Shown here one piece after another: positions 1 through 5,429 of a DNA stretch of 9,110 nucleotides (position 1 is the first letter of the stretch; every line of letters begins with the position of its first letter). The stretch is from Acidimicrobiia bacterium. Lineage in GTDB: Bacteria; Actinomycetota; Acidimicrobiia; Spongiisociales; ZC4RG35. A program made the translations under genes and the position numbers. The stretch covers positions 1 to 9,110 of the forward strand of contig WHTL01000152.1 of the NCBI GenBank assembly GCA_009377735.1. Reading direction: 5' to 3'. Below the pieces are notes generated by a model, which saw only the letters and a program-made list of their open reading frames with translations, did not search any database and was not told the origin of the DNA.

Positions 1-149
1 GTCGGCTCGGTCGGCTCGGACTCGGTGGCGGCTTCGTCTGACGGCGCCTCCACGGCTGGGGTCTCTTCGGGCGTCAAATCTTCAGTGGGCATATCTGAGG
101 GCAAGGTCTCCTCGACGGTCGTCTCCTCGTTGGTCTCTGTCTCGGCCAT
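1..149 (-). CDS. nusG: Transcription termination/antitermination protein NusG, N-terminal part (runs off the left edge)
   Basis: Only about the first 49 codons are inside the window. They encode a highly acidic, Pro/Thr-rich stretch beginning MAETETNEETTVEET, with no folded domain yet. NusG binds RNA polymerase and couples it to Rho or ribosomes; the NGN and KOW domains that would prove the identity lie outside. The assignment rests on position directly after secE and on the acidic N-terminal extension seen in many actinobacterial NusG proteins. The ATG at 149-147 shares its A with the TGA stop of secE (TGATG), which implies translational coupling. The extension is probably disordered. Confidence 0.85.
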   Translation of the reverse strand, partial: MAETETNEETTVEETLPSDMPTEDLTPEETPAVEAPSDEAATESEPTEP

Positions 150-469
150 CATGTGCGTCCCACAACCCAAAAGACCGCCTCTTTCATAACCACATCAAGC
201 CCAAACACCACCAGGGTGAGGGTGGTGGTTGTAATCAGTGTGACTGTCGTGAACACGATCATCTGGTCGCGGGTCGGCCAGGACACCCTCTTCAATTCCT
301 GGCGAACGTCGCCGAGGAATGCCGGAATCCGCTTGTACCAAGGCAGTTTCGAAGCCTTGCTCTGGGACGCGGCACGCTGGGCCTTGGCGACTCGGCCACC
401 GGCCTTAGCTTCCTCTTTCTTCCTTCGCCGTTCCTCCCTTTCCTGGAGGCGGCGCATCTCTCGGTTCAT
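149..469 (-). CDS. secE: Preprotein translocase subunit SecE
   Basis: SecE is the small essential clamp subunit of the SecYEG channel in the cytoplasmic membrane. The 106-aa product has a charged N-terminal extension (residues 1-30, rich in Arg, Lys and Glu), the amphipathic surface helix with the family signature around residues 52-69 (GDVRQELKRVSWPTRDQ), and one membrane span at about 70-91. Length and layout fit single-span actinobacterial SecE. The ATG at 469 is preceded by an AGAAGGA ribosome-binding site 3-4 nt upstream. The stop overlaps the nusG start by one base and tRNA-Trp lies 53 nt upstream, which is the standard tRNA-Trp-secE-nusG arrangement. Confidence 0.97.
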   Translation of the reverse strand: MNREMRRLQEREERRRKKEEAKAGGRVAKAQRAASQSKASKLPWYKRIPAFLGDVRQELKRVSWPTRDQMIVFTTVTLITTTTLTLVVFGLDVVMKEAVFWVVGRT

Positions 470-521
470 CGTCCTTCTCGTCTCGTAAGCATATGAAAAC
501 TAATACCTGTCTTGTGATCGG

Positions 522-596
522 CAGGGGCGGAGGGACTCGAACCCACAACCTCCGGTTTTGGAGACCGGCGCTCTAGCCAATTCGAGCTACACCCCT
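522..596 (-). tRNA. trnW: tRNA-Trp (anticodon CCA)
   Basis: The minus strand folds as a full cloverleaf. The acceptor strands AGGGGTG and CGCCCCT pair with one G-U, the D stem is GCTC/GAGC, and the anticodon stem CCGGT/ACCGG holds the loop CTCCAAA with anticodon CCA. The T arm carries TTCGAGT. The discriminator is G and the terminal CCA is not encoded. It sits immediately upstream of secE, as in most actinobacteria, and may be cotranscribed with it. Confidence 0.97.
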
Positions 597-618
597 CGGG
601 GAAAACGGCGGTACCAAG

Positions 619-624
619 ATTGTA
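619..624 (-). promoter_or_regulatory. Candidate -10 box for tRNA-Trp (and secE-nusG)
   Basis: TACAAT on the minus strand, 22 nt before the mature 5' end of tRNA-Trp, is close to the TATAAT-type -10 of a housekeeping promoter. I see no good -35 at 16-18 nt, which is common in actinobacterial promoters. This is inference from sequence and position only. Confidence 0.4.
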
Positions 625-746
625 AACCGTCCGCACCGTCACGCAGAAACTCGGACGCATGCCCTCAGGGGTACACAGGGGTCATCCCCGATTGATACCA
701 CCCCGGAAATCGGAGATGCTGGAACAAAACCAAGAAAGGATCCCAA

Positions 747-1013
747 ATGTTCCCCGTACTCTTCTACATTATCACCGTTGCCGGCGTCTATTTCGTCCTC
801 AAGAACCAGGATCAGCGCCCCAACGGGCTACTCCTGACCATGGTGAGCATCGGTGGCCTCGCCGGTGGGCTGATCGGAGGCCTAGGTGGTCTCGTCATCG
901 ACATCATCACTCCGTTCTCCAGCCTCACCGAGGTTGGCGGAGGAATTGGCACCCTCGTCGGCGCCATCGCCATTCCCGCACTCACCTCCTCCGACTCCAC
1001 CGACGAGGCATGA
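747..1013 (+). CDS. Small glycine-rich membrane protein, function unknown
   Basis: The 88-aa product has a hydrophobic N-terminal helix (about residues 3-18), a short charged loop (KNQDQRPNG, 19-27), a second hydrophobic segment with glycine-zipper spacing (GGLAGGLIGGLGG, 36-48), a third weaker one (63-79), and a polar acidic tail ending SDSTDEA. The start is supported by AAGAAAGGA seven nt before the ATG. It is transcribed away from tRNA-Trp and converges on the dehydratase gene, with only 13 nt between the stop codons. The gene is short but coherent. I do not recognise the family. Repeated small-xxx-small glycines suggest tight helix packing or oligomerisation. Confidence 0.75.
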   Translation: MFPVLFYIITVAGVYFVLKNQDQRPNGLLLTMVSIGGLAGGLIGGLGGLVIDIITPFSSLTEVGGGIGTLVGAIAIPALTSSDSTDEA

Positions 1014-1026
1014 TTCGTTCGGACTC

Positions 1027-1782
1027 CTAGGAGAACTCCCCGATCAGGTGGGTTCCGTCGGGTCCAACGAGTTCTAACTTCTCGCCAACGGGGGTGATGG
1101 TCACCCCCGTTGCGGGTCGCAGAGGCTCGCGATATCTGAACCGGGCCATCCGCAGGGGTGCCGTCGATTCACGGACGGCCTCTTGGATCATCCAGGCGCT
1201 TTGCAGCAATCCATGCACCACGATTCCACCGAGACCGGCTGCAACCGCCGCCTTATGGTCCCAATGGATCGGATTCCAGTCACGGGTCGCCCCCGCATAC
1301 CGGACAAGATCGAGGCGTGAAGCGGAGCGCCCGGTTTCGGAGCGGGCCAGCGCCGCCGGCTCCTCTACCTCCTCGCCCACCTCGCCTGCACCGGACACGA
1401 CGAACATCGAAGATCCGGTGGCAATTGGCCCATCATCTGCAGCCCAAGTCATGTCGAATCCGACAAAGACAGCGTTTCCGCGGCTTTTGACCCGTGCCAC
1501 CCTTCCCGAAACCACACCCGTAATGCCGACCTCGAGGGGGCGATGCCACTCAAAACGCTGGTCGCCGTGTATCACCCCGCCGGCCGCAACGACTGCAGGG
1601 TCCGAGAGAAGCTCCGGGGCGACCGCGAACAGTGCATTCGCCACAAATCCGGGTGGGGCCACCGACACCCATCGACTGTCGTCGTCACCCGTGGCCGCTA
1701 CAAACTCCCACACCTTCTCCTGGTCGATACCGAGGCTTGCGGGCCCATACTCCCGACCTTCGAGGGCCGCTACGTCACCCAT
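1027..1782 (-). CDS. MaoC-type dehydratase with two hotdog domains (HadA/HadB-like fusion)
   Basis: The 251-aa protein reads as two hotdog domains in tandem. The N-terminal half (about 1-130) resembles the FAS1-like, catalytically inactive domain. The C-terminal half (about 150-240) carries the (R)-hydratase signature YAGATRDWNPIHWD, with Asp168 and His173 as the expected catalytic pair, followed by GLGGIVVHG. Family knowledge: such proteins dehydrate or hydrate (3R)-hydroxyacyl thioesters; mycobacterial HadAB/HadBC do this in mycolic acid elongation, encoded at the same place between rpmG and tRNA-Trp. Here one polypeptide could supply both halves. The substrate is inferred, not shown. rpmG ends 34 nt upstream on the same strand, so the two are probably cotranscribed. 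The ribosome-binding site is weak (TAGGA close to the ATG). Confidence 0.9.
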   Translation of the reverse strand: MGDVAALEGREYGPASLGIDQEKVWEFVAATGDDDSRWVSVAPPGFVANALFAVAPELLSDPAVVAAGGVIHGDQRFEWHRPLEVGITGVVSGRVARVKSRGNAVFVGFDMTWAADDGPIATGSSMFVVSGAGEVGEEVEEPAALARSETGRSASRLDLVRYAGATRDWNPIHWDHKAAVAAGLGGIVVHGLLQSAWMIQEAVRESTAPLRMARFRYREPLRPATGVTITPVGEKLELVGPDGTHLIGEFS

Positions 1783-1816
1783 GGTCCTACCCGGGATATG
1801 AGAGCATCAGATCAGG

Positions 1817-1978
1817 TCACCTGGTCTCGCGGTGGGCGGTGTGCTTCCGACAGAACCGACAGTACTTGTTCAGCTCGAGACGATCTCGGGTGTTCGTCTT
1901 GCTCTTGGTGGTCACATAATTGCGACGGTTGCACTCCTGGCAGGCCAGGGTCAAGGGGGGGCGCTTGTCTGAGGGCAT
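1817..1978 (-). CDS. rpmG: 50S ribosomal protein L33, zinc-binding (C+) type
   Basis: The 53-aa product begins MPSDKRPPLTLACQEC and contains the L33 core NRRNYVTTKSKTNTRDRLELNKYC in pieces that match the family. Four cysteines in two CxxC pairs (13/16 and 40/43) make it the zinc-ribbon form rather than the Cys-less, zinc-independent paralogue. The frame is open upstream to 2053, but the ATG at 1978 is right: it gives the normal family length and has TTTGGAGAA about 8 nt before it. tRNA-Met lies upstream and the dehydratase downstream, the usual actinobacterial order. Confidence 0.97.
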   Translation of the reverse strand: MPSDKRPPLTLACQECNRRNYVTTKSKTNTRDRLELNKYCRFCRKHTAHRETR

Positions 1979-2150
1979 AGCAGTTCTCCAAAGATCTAAA
2001 GGGAAGACTGTCATGATACCGTCGCATTGGTCGTCTTCCCAACGCAGGAGCACCCCCGTTCTGCGCGGATCTTTGACGCCACAGAGCGGGAGATTCCACG
2101 CACAGAACGATGAGCCAAACCCCCCGGCCCCGTCCTGTGTATACCTTCGG

Positions 2151-2224
2151 TAGCGGCGGGCAGACTTGAACTGCCGACCTCTCGATTATGAGTCGAGCGC
2201 TCTTACCAACTGAGCTACGCCGCC
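2151..2224 (-). tRNA. trnM: tRNA-Met, elongator type (anticodon CAT)
   Basis: A complete cloverleaf: acceptor GGCGGCG/CGCCGCT with one G-U, D stem GCTC/GAGC, anticodon stem CTCGA/TCGAG with loop CTCATAA, T stem GGCAG/CTGCC, discriminator A, no encoded CCA. The anticodon stem lacks the three G-C pairs of the initiator and the first acceptor pair is not a mismatch, so this is not fMet. The neighbourhood (rpmG) favours elongator Met over lysidine-modified Ile2, which sequence alone does not exclude. Confidence 0.93.
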
Positions 2225-2274
2225 TCGTCACAGGGCATACGCCCCGTCCTTGCACCCGGGCTCCGGATGCATAG

Positions 2275-2346
<72 letters not shown>

Positions 2347-2356
2347 GTTGCAGTCG

Positions 2357-2362
2357 ATATTA
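2357..2362 (-). promoter_or_regulatory. Candidate -10 box for the tRNA-Thr/tRNA-Met/rpmG cluster
   Basis: TAATAT on the minus strand lies 11 nt before the mature 5' end of tRNA-Thr, which would place the transcript start a few nt upstream of the tRNA. No convincing -35 is seen at the expected distance, which falls in the tRNA-Tyr remnant. If the upstream tRNA-Tyr was separated from the cluster by integration, a promoter here would keep rpmG and the dehydratase expressed. Confidence 0.3.
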
Positions 2363-2376
2363 GGGTCCTAACTTCG

Positions 2377-2431
2377 TGCCGGGAGAAGGATTCGAACCTC
2401 CGAAGGCTGAGCCGGCAGATTTACAGTCCGA
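2377..2431 (-). pseudogene. 3' remnant of tRNA-Tyr (anticodon GTA); presumed integration scar
   Basis: The minus strand shows the 3' two-thirds of a class II tRNA: anticodon loop CTGTAAA (anticodon GTA) closed by a four-pair stem, a long variable arm, T stem GGAGG/CCTTC with loop TTCGAAT, and a 3' acceptor strand TCCCGGC plus discriminator A. The 5' acceptor strand that should read GCCGGGA and the whole D arm are absent; the bases before the anticodon stem match nothing in a tRNA. The outermost anticodon-stem pair is a mismatch, as if similarity stops there. Tyrosine integrases that use tRNA genes commonly recombine between the anticodon loop and the 3' end, leaving this kind of fragment at one edge while a complete gene is rebuilt at the other. 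A simple deletion would look the same. Confidence 0.8.
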
Positions 2432-2476
2432 CCACAGAACCCCACTACCAGGGCCAACAGGGGCATTTAGTCGATT

Positions 2477-2496
2477 TGTTGCACACCTGTTGCACA
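2477..2496. repeat. Tandem 9-bp direct repeat TGTTGCACA, 11-bp period
   Basis: TGTTGCACA occurs at 2477-2485 and again at 2488-2496, exactly one helical turn apart, about 46 bp outside the tRNA-Tyr remnant. Short direct repeats in phase beside a tRNA attachment core are typical of integrase arm-type sites. The repeat is seen directly; its role is inferred. Confidence 0.5.
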
Positions 2497-2773
2497 GAAA
2501 ATGTCGCGGGCGTCAGCGCTGTGGGCGTCAACGCAACGACCGGTAGTCGCGATCGCCGATATCGGTTGCCCTTTCGCACCCATTGGATGAGTTGTGGAAG
2601 GAAGCTCGAAACGTGGGTTATCCGGTCCTCTCGTTGATTCGAATGATGGCGAAAGTGCTCCCGGAGGTGGCACGGCAAGCATCACCTCGGAGCCACCGTC
2701 CAGGACATTCTAGACACCCTTCTCGCCTTCCAGATCTCAGCACGACGACGTACCGCGCCGAATAGCGAAGCCA
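2497..2773. other. Non-coding or decayed DNA next to the tRNA scar
   Basis: No reading frame here has a start, ribosome-binding site and plausible protein together. Overlapping open stretches on both strands have mutually contradictory, low-quality translations. Just inside an attachment site one would expect the integrase gene, but no tyrosine or serine integrase motif is visible, so it is lost, decayed or at the other end of the element. Confidence 0.4.
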
Positions 2774-2944
2774 TACGCTGTTAGCGGCCGATATGGCCCC
2801 AGAGACGGCCTGGTTGCTGCGGGCTACCGTCAGGAACCCGACGTTGCGGCTGCCGCATCCATGAGCAAACGATCTCCCTCCTGCTGAGTCGGAGCGCACC
2901 ACCATCCGGCGGCCCACCAGGGTGGAGTCGTCGCCTGGGCGGTG
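2774..2944 (-). pseudogene. IS1380-family transposase fragment
   Basis: About 57 codons in one minus frame read HRPGDDSTLVGRR, then MVVRSDSAG, then GCGSRNVGFLTVARSN and a QAVSGAIS tail. This order matches the core of actinobacterial IS1380-type transposases, where a VVVRxDSAG strand with the second catalytic Asp is followed by ARNVGF.VVARSN.QV.AAI. Neither the N-terminal catalytic region nor the C-terminal catalytic Glu region follows in the same frame. A neighbouring frame upstream (about 2945-3010, reading LPLDVLLVCSVAPRV) may continue the homology after a frameshift. No terminal inverted repeats are recognised. I call it an old, inactive remnant. The identity comes from remembered family motifs, not a search. 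Confidence 0.65.
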
Positions 2945-3232
2945 TCCCGCCCCATGACACGGCAGGTAACGCGAGGGGCGACCGAGCATACGAGCAGCAC
3001 ATCGAGCGGAAGCCCAGAGCGATGGCGGGTCCCTGTGATTGGCGGCGGCAAGACCGCTAATGTTCGAACGTTCATCCTGAGCATCCAACCTTGAGACGGG
3101 CCCCGCCGGATGCCGGCAAACCCCGGGAGAGCCAGCTCGACGGTGCCAAGCGATTCACGAACCAGCTCCCACGGCTCATCGACAAGCACGACACCGGGCG
3201 ACCCGACACTTCCGATCGGCTACGGCCAGCAG
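2945..3232. other. No intact gene seen
   Basis: A minus frame is open from 3189 down through this stretch (beginning MLVDEPWELVRESLGTVELA), but it overlaps the transposase fossil in another frame and its later part (TPPWWAAGWWCAPTQQ) is clearly non-coding. The first 35 residues could be a remnant of an unrecognised protein. Confidence 0.3.
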
Positions 3233-3260
3233 AAGGTGGATAGGATAAAATATCTACGAC
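3233..3260 (+). repeat. dif-like inverted-arm site, diverged copy 1
   Basis: Arms GTGGATA (3236-3242) and TATCTACGA (3251-3259) face each other with the same arm-to-arm geometry as the site at 7204-7231; 16 of 28 positions match that copy without a gap, nearly all in the arms. It lies 135 bp beyond the stop codon of the membrane-protein gene at 3395-4114. It is weaker than the copies at 4426 and 7204 and could be chance on its own. Confidence 0.35.
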
Positions 3261-3394
3261 AATCTGGCCTGAGCAGCGATCACAACACGTCTAGCTGGAA
3301 TAGACACTCCTCTGTCCCGTTGAAGGGCCAAGCTGGCGCGTTGACGGCAGCACCTTCGTCCTTGGAGAACTTAAGTACCCCGATCTGGCGAACT

Positions 3395-4114
3395 CTACGT
3401 TGAACAGGTCGGAGCACGAGGCTCCGACAGGAGCCACTCAATCAGCGTTGGAGCCGGGTCGCCAGGAATCTCGCAAATCGATCTGCTGATGACGTCCAAT
3501 GACCTATAGTGGACCACCGATCGGTCTTCTTCTAGCAGGACACTCGTCCAGCGATCTCCGTCTGAAAGAACGTATCCGATAGCAGGTTCCGATCCGACAA
3601 CTTCAATTACCTCACTCGGCAACCACATGTCCGAGCTAAACACCACTAGCCACAAGACCATGATTAGCCAATAGGTCCCCAGTTTCACAACCGACGACTG
3701 TCGCAGGCGCTTACCTAAGAGTTTTGCATCCAACACAAGCACTGCGAAATAGATCGGTATGAGAATGAGCAAAATAGCGGGTGCAAACACGAGGATCAAT
3801 CCACCCAGGATTACTTGAAACGCGGAATCCCAAATTGGGGACACCACCCAGCATGTCGAGGTAGATAGGTGGTGTGCAGCTAGCGCGATCATCAAAACGA
3901 CTGGTATCAGGAATGCCAGAGTTCCCAACGCGACAGTAACAGGATCGCTCACCGCGAGTATGGCGAGGGCAGTGCCGACTTCGAACCTCGCCGTTGCCAG
4001 GACCCTTAAGACGAGCAGAACAAAGGCCATCGTGGTCAAAACAAGACCTGTATGGTCAGTCAGCCCATCCTTGATAGGACGTGATGTTGAAAACGAGGAT
4101 GTCTGATCCGTCAT
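3395..4114 (-). CDS. Multi-pass membrane protein with soluble C-terminal domain, function unknown
   Basis: The 239-aa product has a polar N terminus, hydrophobic spans at about 22-40, 60-80, a long one or hairpin at 98-128, and 145-160, then a soluble tail of about 75 residues (SEVIEVVGSEPAIGYVLSDG onward) with regular alternation suggesting a small beta domain. Lys/Arg-rich KLLGKRLRQ at 131-139 probably marks a cytoplasmic loop. I do not recognise the family. Base composition is visibly more AT-rich than the secE-rpmG region, consistent with acquired DNA. There is no Shine-Dalgarno; a -10 box sits exactly 6 nt before the ATG, so the mRNA is probably leaderless. It stands alone, between the dif-like sites at 3233 and 4426. 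Confidence 0.8.
   Translation of the reverse strand: MTDQTSSFSTSRPIKDGLTDHTGLVLTTMAFVLLVLRVLATARFEVGTALAILAVSDPVTVALGTLAFLIPVVLMIALAAHHLSTSTCWVVSPIWDSAFQVILGGLILVFAPAILLILIPIYFAVLVLDAKLLGKRLRQSSVVKLGTYWLIMVLWLVVFSSDMWLPSEVIEVVGSEPAIGYVLSDGDRWTSVLLEEDRSVVHYRSLDVISRSICEIPGDPAPTLIEWLLSEPRAPTCST
3408..3428. other. 8-bp perfect stem-loop inside the end of the membrane-protein gene
   Basis: GTCGGAGC and GCTCCGAC are separated by five bases, within the last codons of the gene at 3395-4114. It could be a weak transcript end or RNA stabiliser for that gene, but no run of T follows on either strand. Confidence 0.3.
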
Positions 4115-4120
4115 GAGGGC

Positions 4121-4126
4121 ATAGTA
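4121..4126 (-). promoter_or_regulatory. -10 box of a leaderless promoter for the membrane-protein gene
   Basis: TACTAT on the minus strand is followed by six bases (GCCCTC) and then the ATG at 4114. With normal initiation about 6-7 nt after the -10, transcription would begin at the start codon. No ribosome-binding site exists in the gap, so the two observations support each other. No clear -35. Confidence 0.55.
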
Positions 4127-4425
4127 GCTAGAGGTCCACGCGAGCCTGTTTGTTAAGTTCCGACGGCCCAGTTTGACTCAAGGGATTTCGTGCGATTTAT
4201 GATTATTCGCGGTGACGTATTGAAGTACGCCTCAATGCACAAACGACAACCGCTTCAAGGAATCCTGTCTCCGTGCGATCGGCCAAGCTTTCGAAAGCGT
4301 TGGGACATTCGCCCTTTGGCGATGGGTGGCTGGTAACTTCGTCGCATCAGTAGACGACGCTGTCCCGGTAATGGAGCGTCATAGTCATGTAGGTCCCGTC
4401 ACTAGAGGCGAACCGCAGTACGCCT
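4127..4425. other. Intergenic stretch with no gene seen
   Basis: About 300 bp, relatively AT-rich for the window, with stop codons in all frames and no ribosome-binding site/start pair. It separates the promoter of the membrane-protein gene from the dif-like site at 4426. Confidence 0.5.
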
Positions 4426-4482
4426 ATCGTCGATACCAATCCTTATCCACGATATGAGTTGGTGTGTATTACGCACTCCCCT
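4426..4482 (+). repeat. dif-like site with extended right flank, copy 2
   Basis: The first 28 bp have arms ATCGTCGATAC and TTATCCACGAT around a 6-bp centre. The similarity to the copy at 7204 continues another 29 bp to a shared ACTCCCCT. Aligned with one gap, the two copies agree at about 42 of 58 positions, and most differences are transitions. Read inward from the CCCC end on the minus strand, it starts GGGGAGT and ends GATAAG, which also resembles a Tn3-family terminal inverted repeat (GGGG...TAAG, about 40 bp). Both copies have the same orientation. Confidence 0.55.
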
Positions 4483-4869
4483 TGGCAACTAGGCCGAGCC
4501 TTCGTCTCCGATCGTCCAGATGACCTTCCCGGTTTGCGATTCAAACGATTCATCAGTCGCCGCGACCTATAACGAATCAGAGATGGAGCGGCTGGCCAAA
4601 CTCCGATGTAGAGAGTCGCTCGGACCGCCGTCGGCCGGACCATGACTCCCGTAGTCATCGGATGCCGCCGAGCTTCAAAGATTAGGGTGCTGGCACTTCC
4701 CGAATTCCTCGCCGGCGAGAACGGCAGTGGCGTAGGCGTGTGGCGTCGACCCGTGTTCAAACAGATCCGTAGCGTCGCTAATCAGCACCACGGCGCTTTG
4801 AAGGCTCTTCTCGGCTAGCTCCGCTAGCTGTTCGCGGGTGAGCGGTCCTGTAGATCTCCTTCCTGGCAC
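4483..4869 (-). pseudogene. AbiV-like (HEPN-type) abortive infection protein, truncated and frameshifted
   Basis: From a GTG at 4869 the frame gives 64 aa ending at 4675. Residues 10-60 read LTREQLAELAEKSLQSAVVL, then SDATDLFEHGSTPHAYATAV, then LAGEEFGKCQ: two helices joined by a short loop, ending in the hA.A.A.LA.EEFGK signature of the AbiV/HEPN-like family. AbiV of lactococci blocks phage translation by binding phage protein SaV. Family members are normally about 200 residues, so about two-thirds is missing. Just after GKCQ the neighbouring frame continues LIFEARRHP and stays open to about 4443, which suggests a frameshift followed by decay. The catalytic Rx4-6H of many HEPN toxins is not present in the readable part. 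A leaderless-type -10 precedes the GTG. Confidence 0.6.
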
Positions 4870-4875
4870 ACCCCA

Positions 4876-4881
4876 ACTATA
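4876..4881 (-). promoter_or_regulatory. -10 box of a leaderless promoter for the AbiV-like gene
   Basis: TATAGT on the minus strand, then six bases (TGGGGT), then the GTG at 4869. The spacing is identical to that of the membrane-protein gene promoter at 4121-4126. An AAGGAGA inside the coding region has no start codon at a usable distance after it, which also favours leaderless initiation at the GTG. Confidence 0.5.
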
Positions 4882-4911
4882 TGCGGACGGAACGATGCAT
4901 TGCTCCCAAAG

Positions 4912-4927
4912 GTCAGTTGAAACTGAC
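4912..4927. promoter_or_regulatory. 16-bp 7-2-7 inverted repeat, possible operator or short terminator
   Basis: GTCAGTT, GA, AACTGAC is a perfect dyad. It sits just upstream of the -35 region of the AbiV-like promoter, where a dimeric regulator could bind. It also lies about 147 bp after the stop of the gene at 5074, so a weak terminator is the alternative, although no strong T run follows. Confidence 0.35.
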
Positions 4928-5073
4928 GGCTAGCGTGGTTGACCTGCGGCGCGAACGGCCCGAGCTCGAACGCGAAACGGTCCTCATTTCCAGATACCGA
5001 GAACTCGTCGGCGCTCTTACCTGAGTATGGATGGGCGATCCATTTGGACAATGATGAGGTGTCCGAGTTGCGG

Positions 5074-5424
5074 TTATGCGTCGGCGGCGGTGATCGTTGC
5101 GTTCGGTGAGTGCGGCGCTTCGAGAAGTTGCGCACCAGCCCGGCGGGCGCGGGGTTCGTCGGCTTCGAGGAGATCCAACGCCACCTGTGAGACATACTCC
5201 TCGATGACGTCACGTGCGATGATGTCTGCGTTGTGTTCGGCTGCGGCGCTGATTCCTGATCGGACAAACGCCTCTTCGTTGGCAAGAGGTTGGAGACCGG
5301 ACGGGTGGCAGTAGAACCGTTTGAGATCTGCCCGGGTGAAAAGCCTTGGGGCCAACGTCGCCAATCCAAACCGTTCGAGTCGTTGGCGCGCCCGGTGCCG
5401 GTCAAGGGGGCCCGAGGTGACCAT
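5074..5424 (-). CDS. Conserved-looking hypothetical protein, 116 aa
   Basis: From the ATG at 5424 (AAGG five nt before it) the product is soluble, mostly helical and rich in Ala, Arg, Glu and Leu. It contains LERFGLATLAPRLFTRADLK, then RFYCHPSGLQPLANEEAFVR, then HNADIIARDVIEEYVSQVAL. The residue choice looks like a real protein, unlike the frames overlapping it. I do not recognise the family. An open frame on the same strand upstream (5582-5430) encodes a signal-anchor-like segment and runs into this gene in a different frame; the original gene may have been one membrane-anchored protein now split by a frameshift, or there may be two overlapping genes. An in-frame TTG at 5439 is an alternative start without a ribosome-binding site. 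Confidence 0.6.
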   Translation of the reverse strand: MVTSGPLDRHRARQRLERFGLATLAPRLFTRADLKRFYCHPSGLQPLANEEAFVRSGISAAAEHNADIIARDVIEEYVSQVALDLLEADEPRARRAGAQLLEAPHSPNATITAADA

Positions 5425-5429
5425 CGGAG

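Noticed and set aside
153..488. Plus-strand open frame of 111 codons
   Set aside because: It lies opposite secE; the minus strand carries the clear SecE signature, so this is a shadow.
466..660. Minus-strand open frame reading through tRNA-Trp
   Set aside because: It spans the tRNA gene and part of its upstream region and has no protein-like composition.
1094..1801. Plus-strand open frame of 235 codons
   Set aside because: It is antisense to the dehydratase, whose catalytic motif is intact on the minus strand; the plus translation is Ser/Pro/Arg/Thr-rich noise.
1812..2255. Minus-strand frame of 147 codons over rpmG and tRNA-Met
   Set aside because: It reads through a tRNA gene and overlaps L33 in another frame; tRNA bases account for its apparent start.
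2467..2685. Minus-strand frame near the tRNA scar, examined as an integrase C terminus
   Set aside because: No R-H-x-x-R-Y pattern or other integrase motif; it ends in VQQID just before the repeat but cannot be supported.
4443..4454. DnaA box (TTATCCACG)
   Set aside because: One mismatch from TTATCCACA, but the copies are parts of inverted-arm sites and no cluster of boxes or AT-rich unwinding region is present.
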